This document shows positions 52,193-61,386 of a stretch of 64,000 bases of DNA, piece after piece. The notes beneath the pieces are model-generated. The model was not told the DNA's origin and searched no databases. It saw nothing but the letters and a program-made list of their open reading frames with translations. Every line of letters starts with the position of its first letter. Position 1 is the stretch's first letter. The DNA is from Planctomycetota bacterium (GTDB lineage Bacteria; Planctomycetota; Phycisphaerae; Phycisphaerales; SM1A02), in NCBI GenBank assembly GCA_022574595.1, contig JACZRS010000001.1, positions 248,001 through 312,000 of the forward strand. The letters are read 5' to 3'. The translations under genes were made by a program, and so were the position numbers.

Positions 52193-53383
52193 ATGTCACA
52201 ACCAGTAATCCTCGCAGCAAAACGAACTCCAGTCGGCAGATTCCTAGGCGGACTCAGCCGCACACCATCGCCACAGTTAGGTGCATTTGCGATCGCTGCA
52301 GTCTTGGATGAAGTCCCCGCAGCTAAGGACCATGTTGATGAAGCGATCCTGGGTTGTGTGCTTCAAGCTGGTCTGGGCCAAAATCCTGCGCGTCAGGCTG
52401 GTCTCAAAGCAGGCCTGCCAGATACGCTCAACGCACAAACTATTAACAAGGTTTGCGGTTCCGGTTTGCAATCAGTAATGCTCGCAGCTCAATCTATCAA
52501 AGCTGGCGATAACCAATTGGTAGTCGCAGGCGGCTTTGAGAATATGTCGCTGGCACCACACTTTCAATATGTAAGAACAGGCGTGAAGTTTGGCAATACA
52601 GCAATGACAGATCACATGGCCCACGATGGTCTTAGCTGTCCGTTTGAAGGTTGGCCTATGGGTAACGCAGCTGAATATATCGCAAAGAAACATGATATTT
52701 CGCGCCAGCAGCAAGATCACTTTGCAGCACAATCACATCAGCGCGCAGCAGAAGCTACTGAAAAGGGTTACTTCAAAGCGGAGATATTTAGCCTAACCGG
52801 CGAACAAGTTGGCAATCGAAAAAAGCCAGGCCCTGATGGAGGCGTATCAATCGATGAAGGTGTGCGCAGCGATTCTAGTGCCGAGGCACTAGCCAAACTT
52901 AGACCTGCTTTTGATAAAGAGGGAACAGTTACTGCGGGAAACGCTTCACAAATTTCTGATGGCGCAGCTGCAATTATCGTTGCATCACAGGAAAAAGCCG
53001 ATGAGCTTGGTCTTAAGCCAATTGCTAAAATCATTGATTACTGCACAGCAGGCGTGGCTCCCAAAGAAATCTTCGATGCCCCCGCAAAAGGGATTGCTGA
53101 ACTATTAAAACGCAATAATCTTAGCGTTAGTGATATAGATATATTTGAACTTAACGAAGCCTTTGCTGCTCAATTACTATCAAACATTAAACAGCTCGGT
53201 ATTTCGCAGGATAAGCTAAATATTGCTGGCGGGGCCATAGCCATCGGCCATCCTATCGGAGCTTCCGGTGCGAGGGTGATAACAACATTGCTTCATCAAA
53301 TGCAGCGCGTCGATGCCAAACGTGGTATTGCAAGCTTATGCCTAGGTGGCGGCAATGCGGTATCACTATTAGTTGAGCGCTAA
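52193..53383 (+). CDS. Acetyl-CoA acetyltransferase (thiolase)
   Basis: A 396-residue thiolase. The nucleophile is C88 in VCGSGLQSVMLAAQ, the acid-base pair is H353 in IGHPIGASGARV and C383 in SLCLGGGNAVSLLVER, and MARQ-like ENMSLAPHF is the substrate loop. Members condense two acetyl-CoA to acetoacetyl-CoA or cleave 3-ketoacyl-CoA. Which direction it serves is not clear: no mevalonate, polyhydroxybutyrate or fatty acid genes are adjacent. The two C residues and the H are intact, so it is active. Confidence 0.93.
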   Translation: MSQPVILAAKRTPVGRFLGGLSRTPSPQLGAFAIAAVLDEVPAAKDHVDEAILGCVLQAGLGQNPARQAGLKAGLPDTLNAQTINKVCGSGLQSVMLAAQSIKAGDNQLVVAGGFENMSLAPHFQYVRTGVKFGNTAMTDHMAHDGLSCPFEGWPMGNAAEYIAKKHDISRQQQDHFAAQSHQRAAEATEKGYFKAEIFSLTGEQVGNRKKPGPDGGVSIDEGVRSDSSAEALAKLRPAFDKEGTVTAGNASQISDGAAAIIVASQEKADELGLKPIAKIIDYCTAGVAPKEIFDAPAKGIAELLKRNNLSVSDIDIFELNEAFAAQLLSNIKQLGISQDKLNIAGGAIAIGHPIGASGARVITTLLHQMQRVDAKRGIASLCLGGGNAVSLLVER

Positions 53384-53776
53384 ACCATGGCTAAAATCGG
53401 ACCTATGGTTAAGTTAAGGTGCTTAGTCTAACGTGAGCAAAAGAACCCATAGCTCCGGCTATTTTGCTCGATGTCATATAATTAGTTGGATTGCGATATC
53501 TCATCACTGGCTGGGAGAGCTATGTGCAAGGCTTACGCAGACCGCATAATTGACAGAGTGAACGAAATTGGAATGGTTGGAAATGTCGCTCATGTTGCTA
53601 GCAGCAATCGGTAATTTGGATCATTGAGCCAGTGTGCAAAGTCGATTTGCTAGCATACCAGCATCGTTTTGTATTGGTGATGCTGATTGTGAATTGAATC
53701 ATTACGCGTTCTAAATCTAGTGATTTCACTCTAAAAAAGCGAATCGCATTTTCTGAAATATGTAGGAGTAAAGCAC
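53384..53776. other. Long gap before the bactofilin gene
   Basis: 393 bases. Contains a possible 30-codon frame at 53522-53614 with a GGGAG ribosome-like site, but otherwise no recognisable gene or strong hairpin. The stretch is AT-rich near 53620-53760 and probably includes the bactofilin promoter. Confidence 0.5.
53522..53614 (+). CDS. Possible 30-residue small protein
   Basis: ATG at 53522 preceded by GGGAGAGCT opens a frame with the residues MCKAYADRIIDRVNEIGMVG and ends at TAA 53612. Helical by composition. The evidence is only the ribosome site and length, so this is a tentative call. Confidence 0.25.
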   Translation: MCKAYADRIIDRVNEIGMVGNVAHVASSNR

Positions 53777-54238
53777 ATGCCATCAGCACGATCAAAAAAA
53801 ACCAGGCGATCTTCAGCCAAGAAACGCCCATCACGCCGTCGCGCAACCGCCAAGCGCAGTTCAACCAAGCGTAAGAGCGTCAAGCGCGCAACTGCAAAGC
53901 GATCAGCTTCTAAGCGCAAGAGTTCCGCCCGAAAGAGAACAAGCGCTTCAAAGAGCAGCAGCAACTCAAAAATCGCACACATTAGCGGTTCATTCGATGG
54001 CAACATTACTTGCCCCGGCCAGCTTCACTTTATGCCAGGCGTAAAATGCAGCGGCAACTTCCAGGCTGGTAACTTCCAGGTTGATGGCTCAATTAAGGGC
54101 AGCATCTTGGCGCGCAACCAGGTAAAGCTTGGCAAGAAAGCGATGATCAAAGGTAACATCAGTGCGTTCAAGTTTGTCGCTGAAGAAGGCGCATGCTTCA
54201 ACGGCCGAATGAATCTCGGTCGCCGCAAAGCCGCCTAA
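53777..54238 (+). CDS. Bactofilin-type protein with histone-like basic tail
   Basis: A 153-residue protein. Residues 1-63 are almost entirely K, R, S, A and T in short repeats (SKKTRRSSAKKRPSRRRATA and KRSSTKRKSVKRATAKRSAS), like the tail of histone H1 or bacterial Hc1 proteins. Residues 64-150 form a bactofilin fold of repeated strand units: IAHISGSFDGNITCPGQLHF, SGNFQAGNFQVDGSIKGSIL and GKKAMIKGNISAFKFVAEEG. Bactofilins polymerise into filaments that organise the cell. Here the basic tail suggests contact with nucleic acid or polyanions, so this may link the cytoskeleton to the nucleoid. A strong terminator follows. Confidence 0.8.
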   Translation: MPSARSKKTRRSSAKKRPSRRRATAKRSSTKRKSVKRATAKRSASKRKSSARKRTSASKSSSNSKIAHISGSFDGNITCPGQLHFMPGVKCSGNFQAGNFQVDGSIKGSILARNQVKLGKKAMIKGNISAFKFVAEEGACFNGRMNLGRRKAA

Positions 54239-54262
54239 TTAGTTCACAATTTGATATAACAA

Positions 54263-54298
54263 TAAAGCCGCAGTGGCACATACCACTGTGGCTTTTTT
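54263..54298 (+). terminator. Rho-independent terminator after the bactofilin gene
   Basis: AGCCGCAGTGG (54266-54276) pairs with CCACTGTGGCT (54283-54293) around a CACATA loop, followed by T6. Clear stem and T tract; 25 bases after the stop codon. Confidence 0.9.
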
Positions 54299-54306
54299 GC
54301 TTTTGC

Positions 54307-54942
54307 TTATAGCCACTCTGCCAAGCTCTTGCGCAAATGACCAAAGCCGAATTGGAATCGTTGTTCGAGTGCATCTAGATCTTCAGCAATGCGATTAGCA
54401 TTTTCTAATGTGCGAAGCATTCTGATATTAGCACTTGCTTGTAGGCTTCCATACTTCTTGATCTTGAGATCTCGCCTCGCTTGGCCGGAGAGCCTTCCTT
54501 TTGATTGCTCTTCGCGAAACCACGCTTCTGTACAGTTTCGCTCGATACCGGAGAGTAGCCAAGCTTCGATAGCGGGCGTTGCCATTCCGATCGCAACTTT
54601 AAGTGGAGCTCGACCTGCTCTAGCTGGTAAAGTGCCAAGGATGTTTTCGACCAATTTCTTAATTTGACAGAGACGACAGTCTGGATTTCCATCTGATTGG
54701 TCTTCGTGTGCTGAGTTGTGAGGTAGTGTGCTATCTGAATCAGCTACGAATACAAAACCATCGGCATCGGTACGGTGTAAATCACGGATGATCGGAATGA
54801 CTTGATTCTTTGCTGCGATCCAGCCCCCGCCTCGCTTGCGGTAGGATTTTATGATCTCTACTGGTTTATCGAGTATGCCTTCAACAAGAATCTTGTAAGC
54901 AGTTTCGTCAACTTTCGATTCGCTTAGAATCCCAATCCTCAT
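54307..54942 (-). CDS. TOPRIM-like (DUF4276/RloB-like) protein of a two-gene unit
   Basis: A 211-residue protein from the ATG at 54942, overlapping the ATPase stop as ATGA. A TOPRIM-like core is suggested by MRIGILSESKVDETAYK with glutamate E8, then GFVFVADSDS with the D68-x-D70 pair, both at the ends of hydrophobic strands as in TOPRIM metal sites. Later PAIEAWLLSG (123-132) matches the x-x-x-E-A-W-L-L motif of DUF4276 and RloB-like TOPRIM proteins. Between them H75, H79, C89 and C92 (PHNSAHE...CRLC) could bind zinc. Such proteins are effectors next to AAA or SMC-type ATPases. No exact family was identified. I infer a nuclease-type effector, with moderate certainty. Confidence 0.7.
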   Translation of the reverse strand: MRIGILSESKVDETAYKILVEGILDKPVEIIKSYRKRGGGWIAAKNQVIPIIRDLHRTDADGFVFVADSDSTLPHNSAHEDQSDGNPDCRLCQIKKLVENILGTLPARAGRAPLKVAIGMATPAIEAWLLSGIERNCTEAWFREEQSKGRLSGQARRDLKIKKYGSLQASANIRMLRTLENANRIAEDLDALEQRFQFGFGHLRKSLAEWL

Positions 54943-55958
54943 TTTTCTGTTGGCACTCCCCCAAGAACCCCAGAGTACCATAGATCGCCCAAAGACGACT
55001 CGCCATCTAGCAATCCATCAAGATCATCGCGATCAACAAGCCTAGTAAATGTCGCTTCATTGCCTTTCTTTTCTGCAATAACAATCTGCTCGGGATTGTC
55101 TCTGAAGAGATCAAGGAAATATGGCGAGTGAGTTGTCACAACAACTTGCACCGGCTCACGATCTTCACCAGATTCTTCAGGGAAGGCAAGGCGATAGAGA
55201 GCATCCTTAACATCGTGCATGAGTCTCGGATGAAGTCCGCGGTCAGGTTCTTCTAGAAGAACTAGCGTCGGCGGTTCTGGCAAGTAAGCGAGTGTCAGTA
55301 GAGCTAGAGCAATTAGAGTTCCTTGGGATAGATCCCCCGCACTAATCTTATGACCGCCTTTTCTTGTGCGGAGGGATATGCTTCGATCTCCTTCGGTTGG
55401 GACATCAAAAAGAATACTATCAAATTCAGGCAACCAATTCTTGATAGCTTCATTTACGCTCTTGAATCGTTCTGGATTATCATCTCTTAAGCGATCCAGC
55501 ACTACTGCAAGTTTCGTTCCGGATTCAGCCATTTCAACTTTAGCTTGCAGTTTCGATTGCATCGCTATCTGCACTGCATCGAATGAGTAAAAGCGAATCT
55601 CTTGTAGCCAAAAATTTAGTGATTCGTTATGTCCTGGATTTATTCCACCAGTTCCACGAGAGTGTTCGAGTCTCCTACGCCGATTGATACTTGACGTAAT
55701 ATTGTCGAGCCATTCTTCGTTCGGCTCGCTACTCCATTTCAACACCATTGAGGCTTCCCATTCATGCGGATTGCCTTCAAGACCTACAGAAAATCCTCCA
55801 GACCAAGGCCACTTACCCCGACGAAAAGCTGCGAGCGAGCGCATTGCTGTCGTCTTCCCACTCCCATTCGGACCAATTAATAGCGTAAACCTGCCAAGTG
55901 GCAGAACGGTATTCTTTAGAACCTTTACATTCTTAAACTTGATCGATTTAATGAACAT
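54939..55958 (-). CDS. AAA (SMC/ABC-like) ATPase of a two-gene unit
   Basis: A 339-residue ATPase. LLIGPNGSGKTTAMRSLAAF holds the Walker A motif (29-37). The ABC-like signature is SAGDLSQGTLIALALL (207-221), the Walker B is TLVLLEEPDRGLHPRLMHDV (231-250) with catalytic E237, and VVTTHSPYFLDLF is the H-loop. This set defines the AAA_15/AAA_21 class, related to the ATPases of OLD nucleases, Gabija, Septu and retron-associated systems. It contains no long coiled-coil and no fused TOPRIM, which instead follows as a separate gene. It likely senses a trigger and gates the effector encoded downstream; the two starts and stops overlap. Confidence 0.85.
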   Translation of the reverse strand: MFIKSIKFKNVKVLKNTVLPLGRFTLLIGPNGSGKTTAMRSLAAFRRGKWPWSGGFSVGLEGNPHEWEASMVLKWSSEPNEEWLDNITSSINRRRRLEHSRGTGGINPGHNESLNFWLQEIRFYSFDAVQIAMQSKLQAKVEMAESGTKLAVVLDRLRDDNPERFKSVNEAIKNWLPEFDSILFDVPTEGDRSISLRTRKGGHKISAGDLSQGTLIALALLTLAYLPEPPTLVLLEEPDRGLHPRLMHDVKDALYRLAFPEESGEDREPVQVVVTTHSPYFLDLFRDNPEQIVIAEKKGNEATFTRLVDRDDLDGLLDGESSLGDLWYSGVLGGVPTEK

Positions 55959-56027
55959 AGTTGCCCTTTAGCAGAGCACTTATTCTTACCACTTGTAGCT
56001 TTATATCAAGTCAGCTTGGAATTCGGT

Positions 56028-56576
56028 CTACTGCGGCACGAATGTGAACTTTTGGCCGCCTATTGAGGCTTCGAACATCAGCCCTCCGCTTGCCAGGGTA
56101 AATACCAGCACGCCGTTTTCATAGTTTGCATCTGCGGATGCGCCGGATGTTGCAGCTACCGCAGATGCTTGAGCAGCAAATGCAATATTTCCGGTTCTAA
56201 AATGCGTTAACGATGTTGCATTTTCAAAGAAGATCACTTCGCTATACGCTTGGCCGCCAAGTTGAAATCCTATTGTTGCCTGGGATAAGTCGCAGAAACC
56301 AGTGACGTGACCATATTCAAAAAGCTCGCCTCGGCCGTAGGCCCCGCCAACTCCGATCGCACCTTTTCCCACGCTCGGAAAGACCGCATAACCAGCAGAG
56401 GATTGAAACAAATTACTCATACTAGAATCGTGAGCTTTGAAACGATCGATGGTTGAGATCACATCTTTGTGTAAAGAGGTTCTCTTAGCCAGGGTGTTTG
56501 GTGCGGTTGAGCAGCCGCCTAGTAGCACAGCTCCCAGGAGGATAATTGTGAATGTGATTGCTCGGTTAGTTAGCAT
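56028..56576 (-). CDS. SYLF (YSC84) domain lipoprotein
   Basis: A 182-residue lipoprotein. Residues 1-22 are a signal peptide ending LLGGC, a good lipobox. The mature SYLF domain has AGYAVFPSVGKGAIGVGGAY and GELFEYGHVTGFCDLSQATI, then F-Q-L-G-G-Q-A-Y-S-E-V-I-F-F, the typical core. SYLF domains bind phosphatidic acid and other lipids and are found in bacterial surface proteins. The role here is probably in the outer envelope. Confidence 0.9.
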   Translation of the reverse strand: MLTNRAITFTIILLGAVLLGGCSTAPNTLAKRTSLHKDVISTIDRFKAHDSSMSNLFQSSAGYAVFPSVGKGAIGVGGAYGRGELFEYGHVTGFCDLSQATIGFQLGGQAYSEVIFFENATSLTHFRTGNIAFAAQASAVAATSGASADANYENGVLVFTLASGGLMFEASIGGQKFTFVPQ

Positions 56577-56741
56577 AATTGTGATCCTTCTCAGATAATG
56601 TGATAATTCGATTGACCGTTGCTGAAGATTGTATACGAAAACATCAAGCCTAGTGGGTAAAGCTAATGAAAAGAGCTTGGTTGAGTCCTGGCCATGGCAG
56701 TTGTAGTGGTATCAACTAGGAGGGCACGGGCCACTTTACGC

Positions 56742-58784
56742 CTACTGATAGGCGCCGTGGGTTATAGGGGTGGGGTTTGTGCCATCAGAGTTCATAATGT
56801 AGATCTGCCAGGAGCCATCTCGCTTGGAGGCGAATGCTATCTTTGACGCGTCTGGTGACCATGTGATGGAGGTGTCGTGAGCGGGGTGGGATGTTAGTCT
56901 TTGTTCACCGGTACCATCGGGACGTATCAGGTAGATGTCGTTTGCTCCGTCTCGTCGCGAACAGAATGCGATCTTCGCGCCATCTGGGGACCAGATCGGG
57001 GCGGACTCGGCACGCGTTTTCGTGAGCTGAATTCTGTTTGATCCATCGGAGTTCATGATATGGATTGCGGGCGAATCAAACTTGTCATCGATCGACGCGA
57101 CAAATGCAATTCGTTGGCCATCGGGTGATGATCTGGGAGTGTAATCTCGAATAGTATTGCGGGAAAGTCTCTTTGGATCTGTACCATCAGCGTTCATGAC
57201 ATAGATCTCATGGTCTCCATCGCAGTCAGTGTTGTAGTAGATTTGTGAGCCATCATACGAGAAGCTAGGGTCTTCATGGTTGCAAAGTTCGTTTGTGAGA
57301 GCCTTTGTTTGAGTACCGTCAGCGTTCATCACATGGATTTGGAATTGGCCCTTGCTTCCGGAGAAGAAGACGATTTTCGATCCGTCGGGAGACCATCTGG
57401 GGAGGTAATCACGCTCCGGGGTGTGAGTGAGACGTGTCTGATTTGTGCCGTCCGTATTCATGATGTAGATTTCGTAGTTGCCATCACGGTTGGAGTAGAA
57501 AGCAATCTTCTTTCCATCTGGCGACCAGGACGGAGCTGTGTTGTTGGCCGGTTTGTCTGGCAAAGCGGAAATAACGAAAACTCTTCCTGATTTTGGGCCC
57601 TTTATCGAACTCCACCCTGAGGCTATGAGAAAATCCAGCGTGCCATCGCTGTTGACATCACCCATTGCTGATGTGTCAAACCCGAATGTTTCATCTTTGA
57701 TATTGCATGTATAGGTTTGCATTAGTGAGCCGTCTTTGCCGGAATATAAGTAGCACTTGCCACCACTTTTCGCCCCTGAAGCATGCTGCCAAGCTCCGAT
57801 GATCAGGTCAGCGTGTCCATCGTTGTTCACATCTCCCGCAAGCGCAGTGCCTATCCCAAAGCCATCACCTTTTGCTTCTCCTGTAAAGGTATGTAACAGT
57901 TTACCGTCAATACCTGAATTGATATAGACGCGTCCGGTTTGTTCACCTTTTGCTGCGTTTTCCCAATCGGAAGAATATATATCTGGCGTGCCATCTGCAT
58001 TCACATCGCCGACAACTGATACAAACATTCGGCCGAGGTTCACACCAGTCTCGTCCGCTTCTACTGTAAATCGCTTCTTACCAGTTCGGCCATCAAAGAC
58101 ATAGACTCGCCCCTTATCACCTTCGCCTGCGTTCATTGCACCGATGACAATGAAGCTATTGTTTTCATCACTATAGCCATGGATTGTTGAGCTGAAGTTA
58201 TCACCTGCTTCTTCGCCATCGAACGTGCGTAATACTTCTCCATCTTTTCCGTTTATTAAGTAGGCTCGTCCAGTATCTTTACCTTTACAAGTGTTACCAG
58301 GCGCACCTATTATGATGTCATCATGCCCATCTTGATTAACATCACCTGCGGGCGAGACAGTTCTGCCGAACCTTTCACCTTGTTCTTTTGCTTTTAAGTG
58401 CAGAAGTATTGATCCATCTTTGCCAGAATAGACATTTGCGTATCCTGCTCTTGGAGCGCCTGCAATAACATCGCCGACTCCATCGCCGTTCACATCACCT
58501 GCGGGATCAATATTTATTCCTAGATAACTGTTTGGTTTAGCTGACTGTTTCCAAAGCAGCTTTGCTGTTTTCCCCGAGTAGGCATAGATGCTTCCAGCGT
58601 TTGGTCCTTCTATATTTTTAAATGGAGCGCTAACAACGAAGTCATTAATGCCATCCCCATCAACATCAGAAATGTTTCGAGCGATCCAGCCGAACTGATC
58701 ACCTGCTGCTTCTGCGTGAACTTCGTGGATGATTTTTATGTTTTCGACAAATTGTCCGTGGGCAAGGTTGGCTGATGTACACAA
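56742..58784 (-). CDS. FG-GAP / TolB hybrid beta-propeller protein
   Basis: About 680 residues in two propellers. The N-terminal half has about seven FG-GAP units with D-x-N-G-D-G calcium loops ([51 protein letters not shown]), an integrin-alpha-like fold. The C-terminal half has about six TolB/PD40 units ([20 protein letters not shown] and [20 protein letters not shown]). It is probably exported and binds ligands. The start is doubtful: in-frame signal-like residues [18 protein letters not shown] lie just upstream of TTG 58784, but a TAA at 58806-58808 separates them from any ATG. Possibly the start was damaged, or translation begins at TTG or a rare codon. Confidence 0.75.
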   Translation of the reverse strand: MCTSANLAHGQFVENIKIIHEVHAEAAGDQFGWIARNISDVDGDGINDFVVSAPFKNIEGPNAGSIYAYSGKTAKLLWKQSAKPNSYLGINIDPAGDVNGDGVGDVIAGAPRAGYANVYSGKDGSILLHLKAKEQGERFGRTVSPAGDVNQDGHDDIIIGAPGNTCKGKDTGRAYLINGKDGEVLRTFDGEEAGDNFSSTIHGYSDENNSFIVIGAMNAGEGDKGRVYVFDGRTGKKRFTVEADETGVNLGRMFVSVVGDVNADGTPDIYSSDWENAAKGEQTGRVYINSGIDGKLLHTFTGEAKGDGFGIGTALAGDVNNDGHADLIIGAWQHASGAKSGGKCYLYSGKDGSLMQTYTCNIKDETFGFDTSAMGDVNSDGTLDFLIASGWSSIKGPKSGRVFVISALPDKPANNTAPSWSPDGKKIAFYSNRDGNYEIYIMNTDGTNQTRLTHTPERDYLPRWSPDGSKIVFFSGSKGQFQIHVMNADGTQTKALTNELCNHEDPSFSYDGSQIYYNTDCDGDHEIYVMNADGTDPKRLSRNTIRDYTPRSSPDGQRIAFVASIDDKFDSPAIHIMNSDGSNRIQLTKTRAESAPIWSPDGAKIAFCSRRDGANDIYLIRPDGTGEQRLTSHPAHDTSITWSPDASKIAFASKRDGSWQIYIMNSDGTNPTPITHGAYQ

Positions 58785-59003
58785 GATTGATATTGCCGCT
58801 GTTAGTTATATGTACATAAGGGTCGGATTGATGCTCATAATAATCAGTGCCTTGGTAAGTAAAGTGAGTTGATACTAGATCTGTACATACGCAAGGATGC
58901 CAAGAGTCTGCCGAATATTCGATTTTTCGAAAATGAAGCTGCCAGGAGCACTCTTTCCAGAGGCAAGTTGCAGGTATCGTACAATAGGCAAAGCTTACTA
59001 ACT

Positions 59004-60242
59004 ATGGAAAAGCGGCTCCTAGATCCTGATTACCAATTTAAGCCCCCCAAGCCAAGTGTGTTTTGGGAGTGGGCGCTCGGGCCTGTTAGGCGCTCGGTGT
59101 ATCGCAACATGTACGGCGTAAAAGAAATTGAAATACGAAACGAAGAAAAGCTGCATGATGCCATTGATGTTGGTAGTGGGGTAATGCTCGCAATAAATCA
59201 TCCAGCCCATGGCGACCCGTTTGTAATCTTTGAAGTAGTGAATCGTTTGCGCGCTAGATGTTGCTACTTAGCTGCCTGGCAAGTCTTTACGGGTTGGTTT
59301 GGGTTAAAGGGATGGGCGTTTCAAAGACTGGGCGCGTTTAGTGTTGATCGGGAAGGTACGGATTTGCGCGCGTTTCGTACTGCGGTCAATGTCTTAGTCA
59401 AGGCTAAGCGCTCGCTTGTAATATTCCCTGAAGGTGATGTGTATCACCTTAATGATAGAGTTACGCCTCTAAGAGAAGGTGCTGCAACAATTGCGATTAC
59501 TGCTGCGCGTAAACGAAAGCGTAATAACGCGCCACCACTACTGATCGTTCCGTGTGCCATAAAGTATTATTATCTGGCTGATCCTACACCTGAGCTTGTA
59601 GAGCTCATGGCCAGATTGGAAAAGCAAATCTATTGGCGTCCTCAAGTTGATAAATCTTTGGTCGATCGAATATATCGCTATTCAGAAGCGATGATTGCCC
59701 TAAAAGAATTCGAGTATCTTCAAGTGCTGGGAGACGGTTCATTATCCCAGCGAATCGACCATCTATCGAAATATATTCTTAAGCAAATGGAGCAGCGACG
59801 CAATAGTAAAGTAAGCGAATCAACTATTCCCGAGCGCGTCAAACACTTGCGCCACATGGTTATTGAGGAACTTGGGGCAGGCGTAAGTAGTCAAGATGAA
59901 TCACAGGATGACGTTACTGAAGAAGTATTAATTCAAGGGCAGCGCGACCTTGAGGATCTACATTTAGTAACCCAGCTATTTAGTTATCCAGGTGATTACC
60001 TGGTTGAAAATCCATCTATTGAGCGTATTAGTGAAACCCTAGACAAATTTGAAGAAGATGCGCTGGGCAAAGAACGTGCGGGCGCGCGTAAGCCTCGCAA
60101 GGCAGTTGTTAGATTTGGTGAGCCTCTTGATATTACAGAATATCTTGCAGGTAGTACAGTCAAGGCGCGCGATGCAGCGGGCGTCATAACCAACAAGATA
60201 GAAAATTCCCTTCAAACGTTACTTGATGAAGCAACTAAATAA
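59004..60242 (+). CDS. 1-acyl-glycerol-3-phosphate acyltransferase-like protein
   Basis: About 412 residues from the ATG at 59004; an upstream TTG at 58869 is possible but lacks family sequence. The PlsC-type catalytic motif is LAINHPAHGDP (N-H-x4-D), and VIFPEGDVYHLND is the substrate-binding F-P-E-G. C-terminal of the catalytic half is a helical region of about 180 residues not found in the short PlsC enzymes. The family transfers acyl groups to lysophosphatidic acid, or to other glycerol or glycolipid acceptors. No other lipid gene lies next to it. Confidence 0.85.
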   Translation: MEKRLLDPDYQFKPPKPSVFWEWALGPVRRSVYRNMYGVKEIEIRNEEKLHDAIDVGSGVMLAINHPAHGDPFVIFEVVNRLRARCCYLAAWQVFTGWFGLKGWAFQRLGAFSVDREGTDLRAFRTAVNVLVKAKRSLVIFPEGDVYHLNDRVTPLREGAATIAITAARKRKRNNAPPLLIVPCAIKYYYLADPTPELVELMARLEKQIYWRPQVDKSLVDRIYRYSEAMIALKEFEYLQVLGDGSLSQRIDHLSKYILKQMEQRRNSKVSESTIPERVKHLRHMVIEELGAGVSSQDESQDDVTEEVLIQGQRDLEDLHLVTQLFSYPGDYLVENPSIERISETLDKFEEDALGKERAGARKPRKAVVRFGEPLDITEYLAGSTVKARDAAGVITNKIENSLQTLLDEATK

Positions 60243-60276
60243 TAGTTAGAGCCCAGTGTTTTGACTCCAACTATCT

Positions 60277-61137
60277 TCAGCAAGGCCCCCAATTGGCGAA
60301 GAGGATGAGAAGATCGTTTGTGCCGACAGCACCGCTTTCGTCGAAATCAGCTGGTCCTGCGGTACCCCATTGAGCAAATAGTTCAAGTAAATCGCCGGTG
60401 CCGACCGCTCCGGAATTATCAAGATCCCAAGGGCACGGATCTGCCACCGTGTAGTCGATAGTAAGCACAGGTCTCTGCTTTAGGAGCGGAGATGTTCTAC
60501 TGTCAAACTTTTTTGCTGTCGGGAAAGTATCTTCGTTTCCAACAATAGTCCAGCCGAAGTCAGAACCCGGGTCATCCAGCCACATCTGAACGTCACTGAT
60601 CATTTGCGTAGAATTCCAATTGTAAAATCCTATACCTCCCACCATGTTTGTGGCGCTAGCTGTTGGATCAAAGTCACCTCCCACAGCAGTCCAAAAGTCC
60701 GTATTAAAAAAAGTGTGCAACCAAGTTGCATCACCCGGTTGCGCCGGCGCACCTGCGCCTTCACCACCTGGAGCATCAGAGGCTCCTTCACCCCAATCTA
60801 TAAATGTGCGATGAAGTGAAGTTGCCTGCGGACCTACGATGGTCATAGACATATATAGATCAAGGCTAACGCTATTAATTGTCGCACCTTTTGGAACAGC
60901 GCCTGCGATATCAAAGGCTATTAAGCCGCGCCTAATTTCGCCTATCGCAGTCCTGCCGGTAAAGAAGTAGTCGCCTGCACCGTTACTGATGTTTCCATTA
61001 ATATTTTCATATAGCGTGTTATCTTTGGATGCGTCGAGTATCACCACGTCGCTATAGCTTGCTGAAGCTGAAAACACTGCGGCAACAGCGGCCAGCGCAT
61101 GAATATAACTATATTTAAGCATCTCTTTCACCCTCAT
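60277..61137 (-). CDS. Exported DNRLRE-domain protein with paired dockerin-like repeats
   Basis: A 286-residue secreted protein. After a signal peptide (residues 1-27, ending SASYSD) a single DNRLRE-type beta domain occupies about 30-230, including DASKDNTLYENINGN near its start. The C-terminus has two dockerin-like calcium repeats: DLDNSGAVGTGDLLELFAQW and DFDESGAVGTNDLLILFANW, ending in G-P-C. This pair is a common C-terminus of Phycisphaerae surface proteins and perhaps an anchoring or sorting signal. An ATG at 61122 is an alternative start. The ligand is unknown. Confidence 0.85.
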   Translation of the reverse strand: MRVKEMLKYSYIHALAAVAAVFSASASYSDVVILDASKDNTLYENINGNISNGAGDYFFTGRTAIGEIRRGLIAFDIAGAVPKGATINSVSLDLYMSMTIVGPQATSLHRTFIDWGEGASDAPGGEGAGAPAQPGDATWLHTFFNTDFWTAVGGDFDPTASATNMVGGIGFYNWNSTQMISDVQMWLDDPGSDFGWTIVGNEDTFPTAKKFDSRTSPLLKQRPVLTIDYTVADPCPWDLDNSGAVGTGDLLELFAQWGTAGPADFDESGAVGTNDLLILFANWGPC

Positions 61138-61386
61138 TTAGGAGATCCTGGCCACCTATAATGACGGCCTACAATATTGGTATCACCATAACACTGCTTT
61201 AGCAAGAAAAATCGACCAACCACACTTTTTTGCACACATCAACCCTCTTTCAAAGCCTTGGCGCAACATATACCGCGGTTAGTCAAACTGGTGAAGTGTG
61301 GCGGATGGGAGGGAATAGCAGCGACAATCTCTGGGCTATCATTAGTAGACTGAGCATTATTTTGATGCCCATAAAGGACATATTTT

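Noticed and set aside
48739-53383. A propionate-metabolism cluster (PrpD-like protein, thiolase, and the B12/GTPase fusion at 42 kb)
   Set aside because: The genes are separated by unrelated genes and lie on different strands; shared pathway is only a suggestion.
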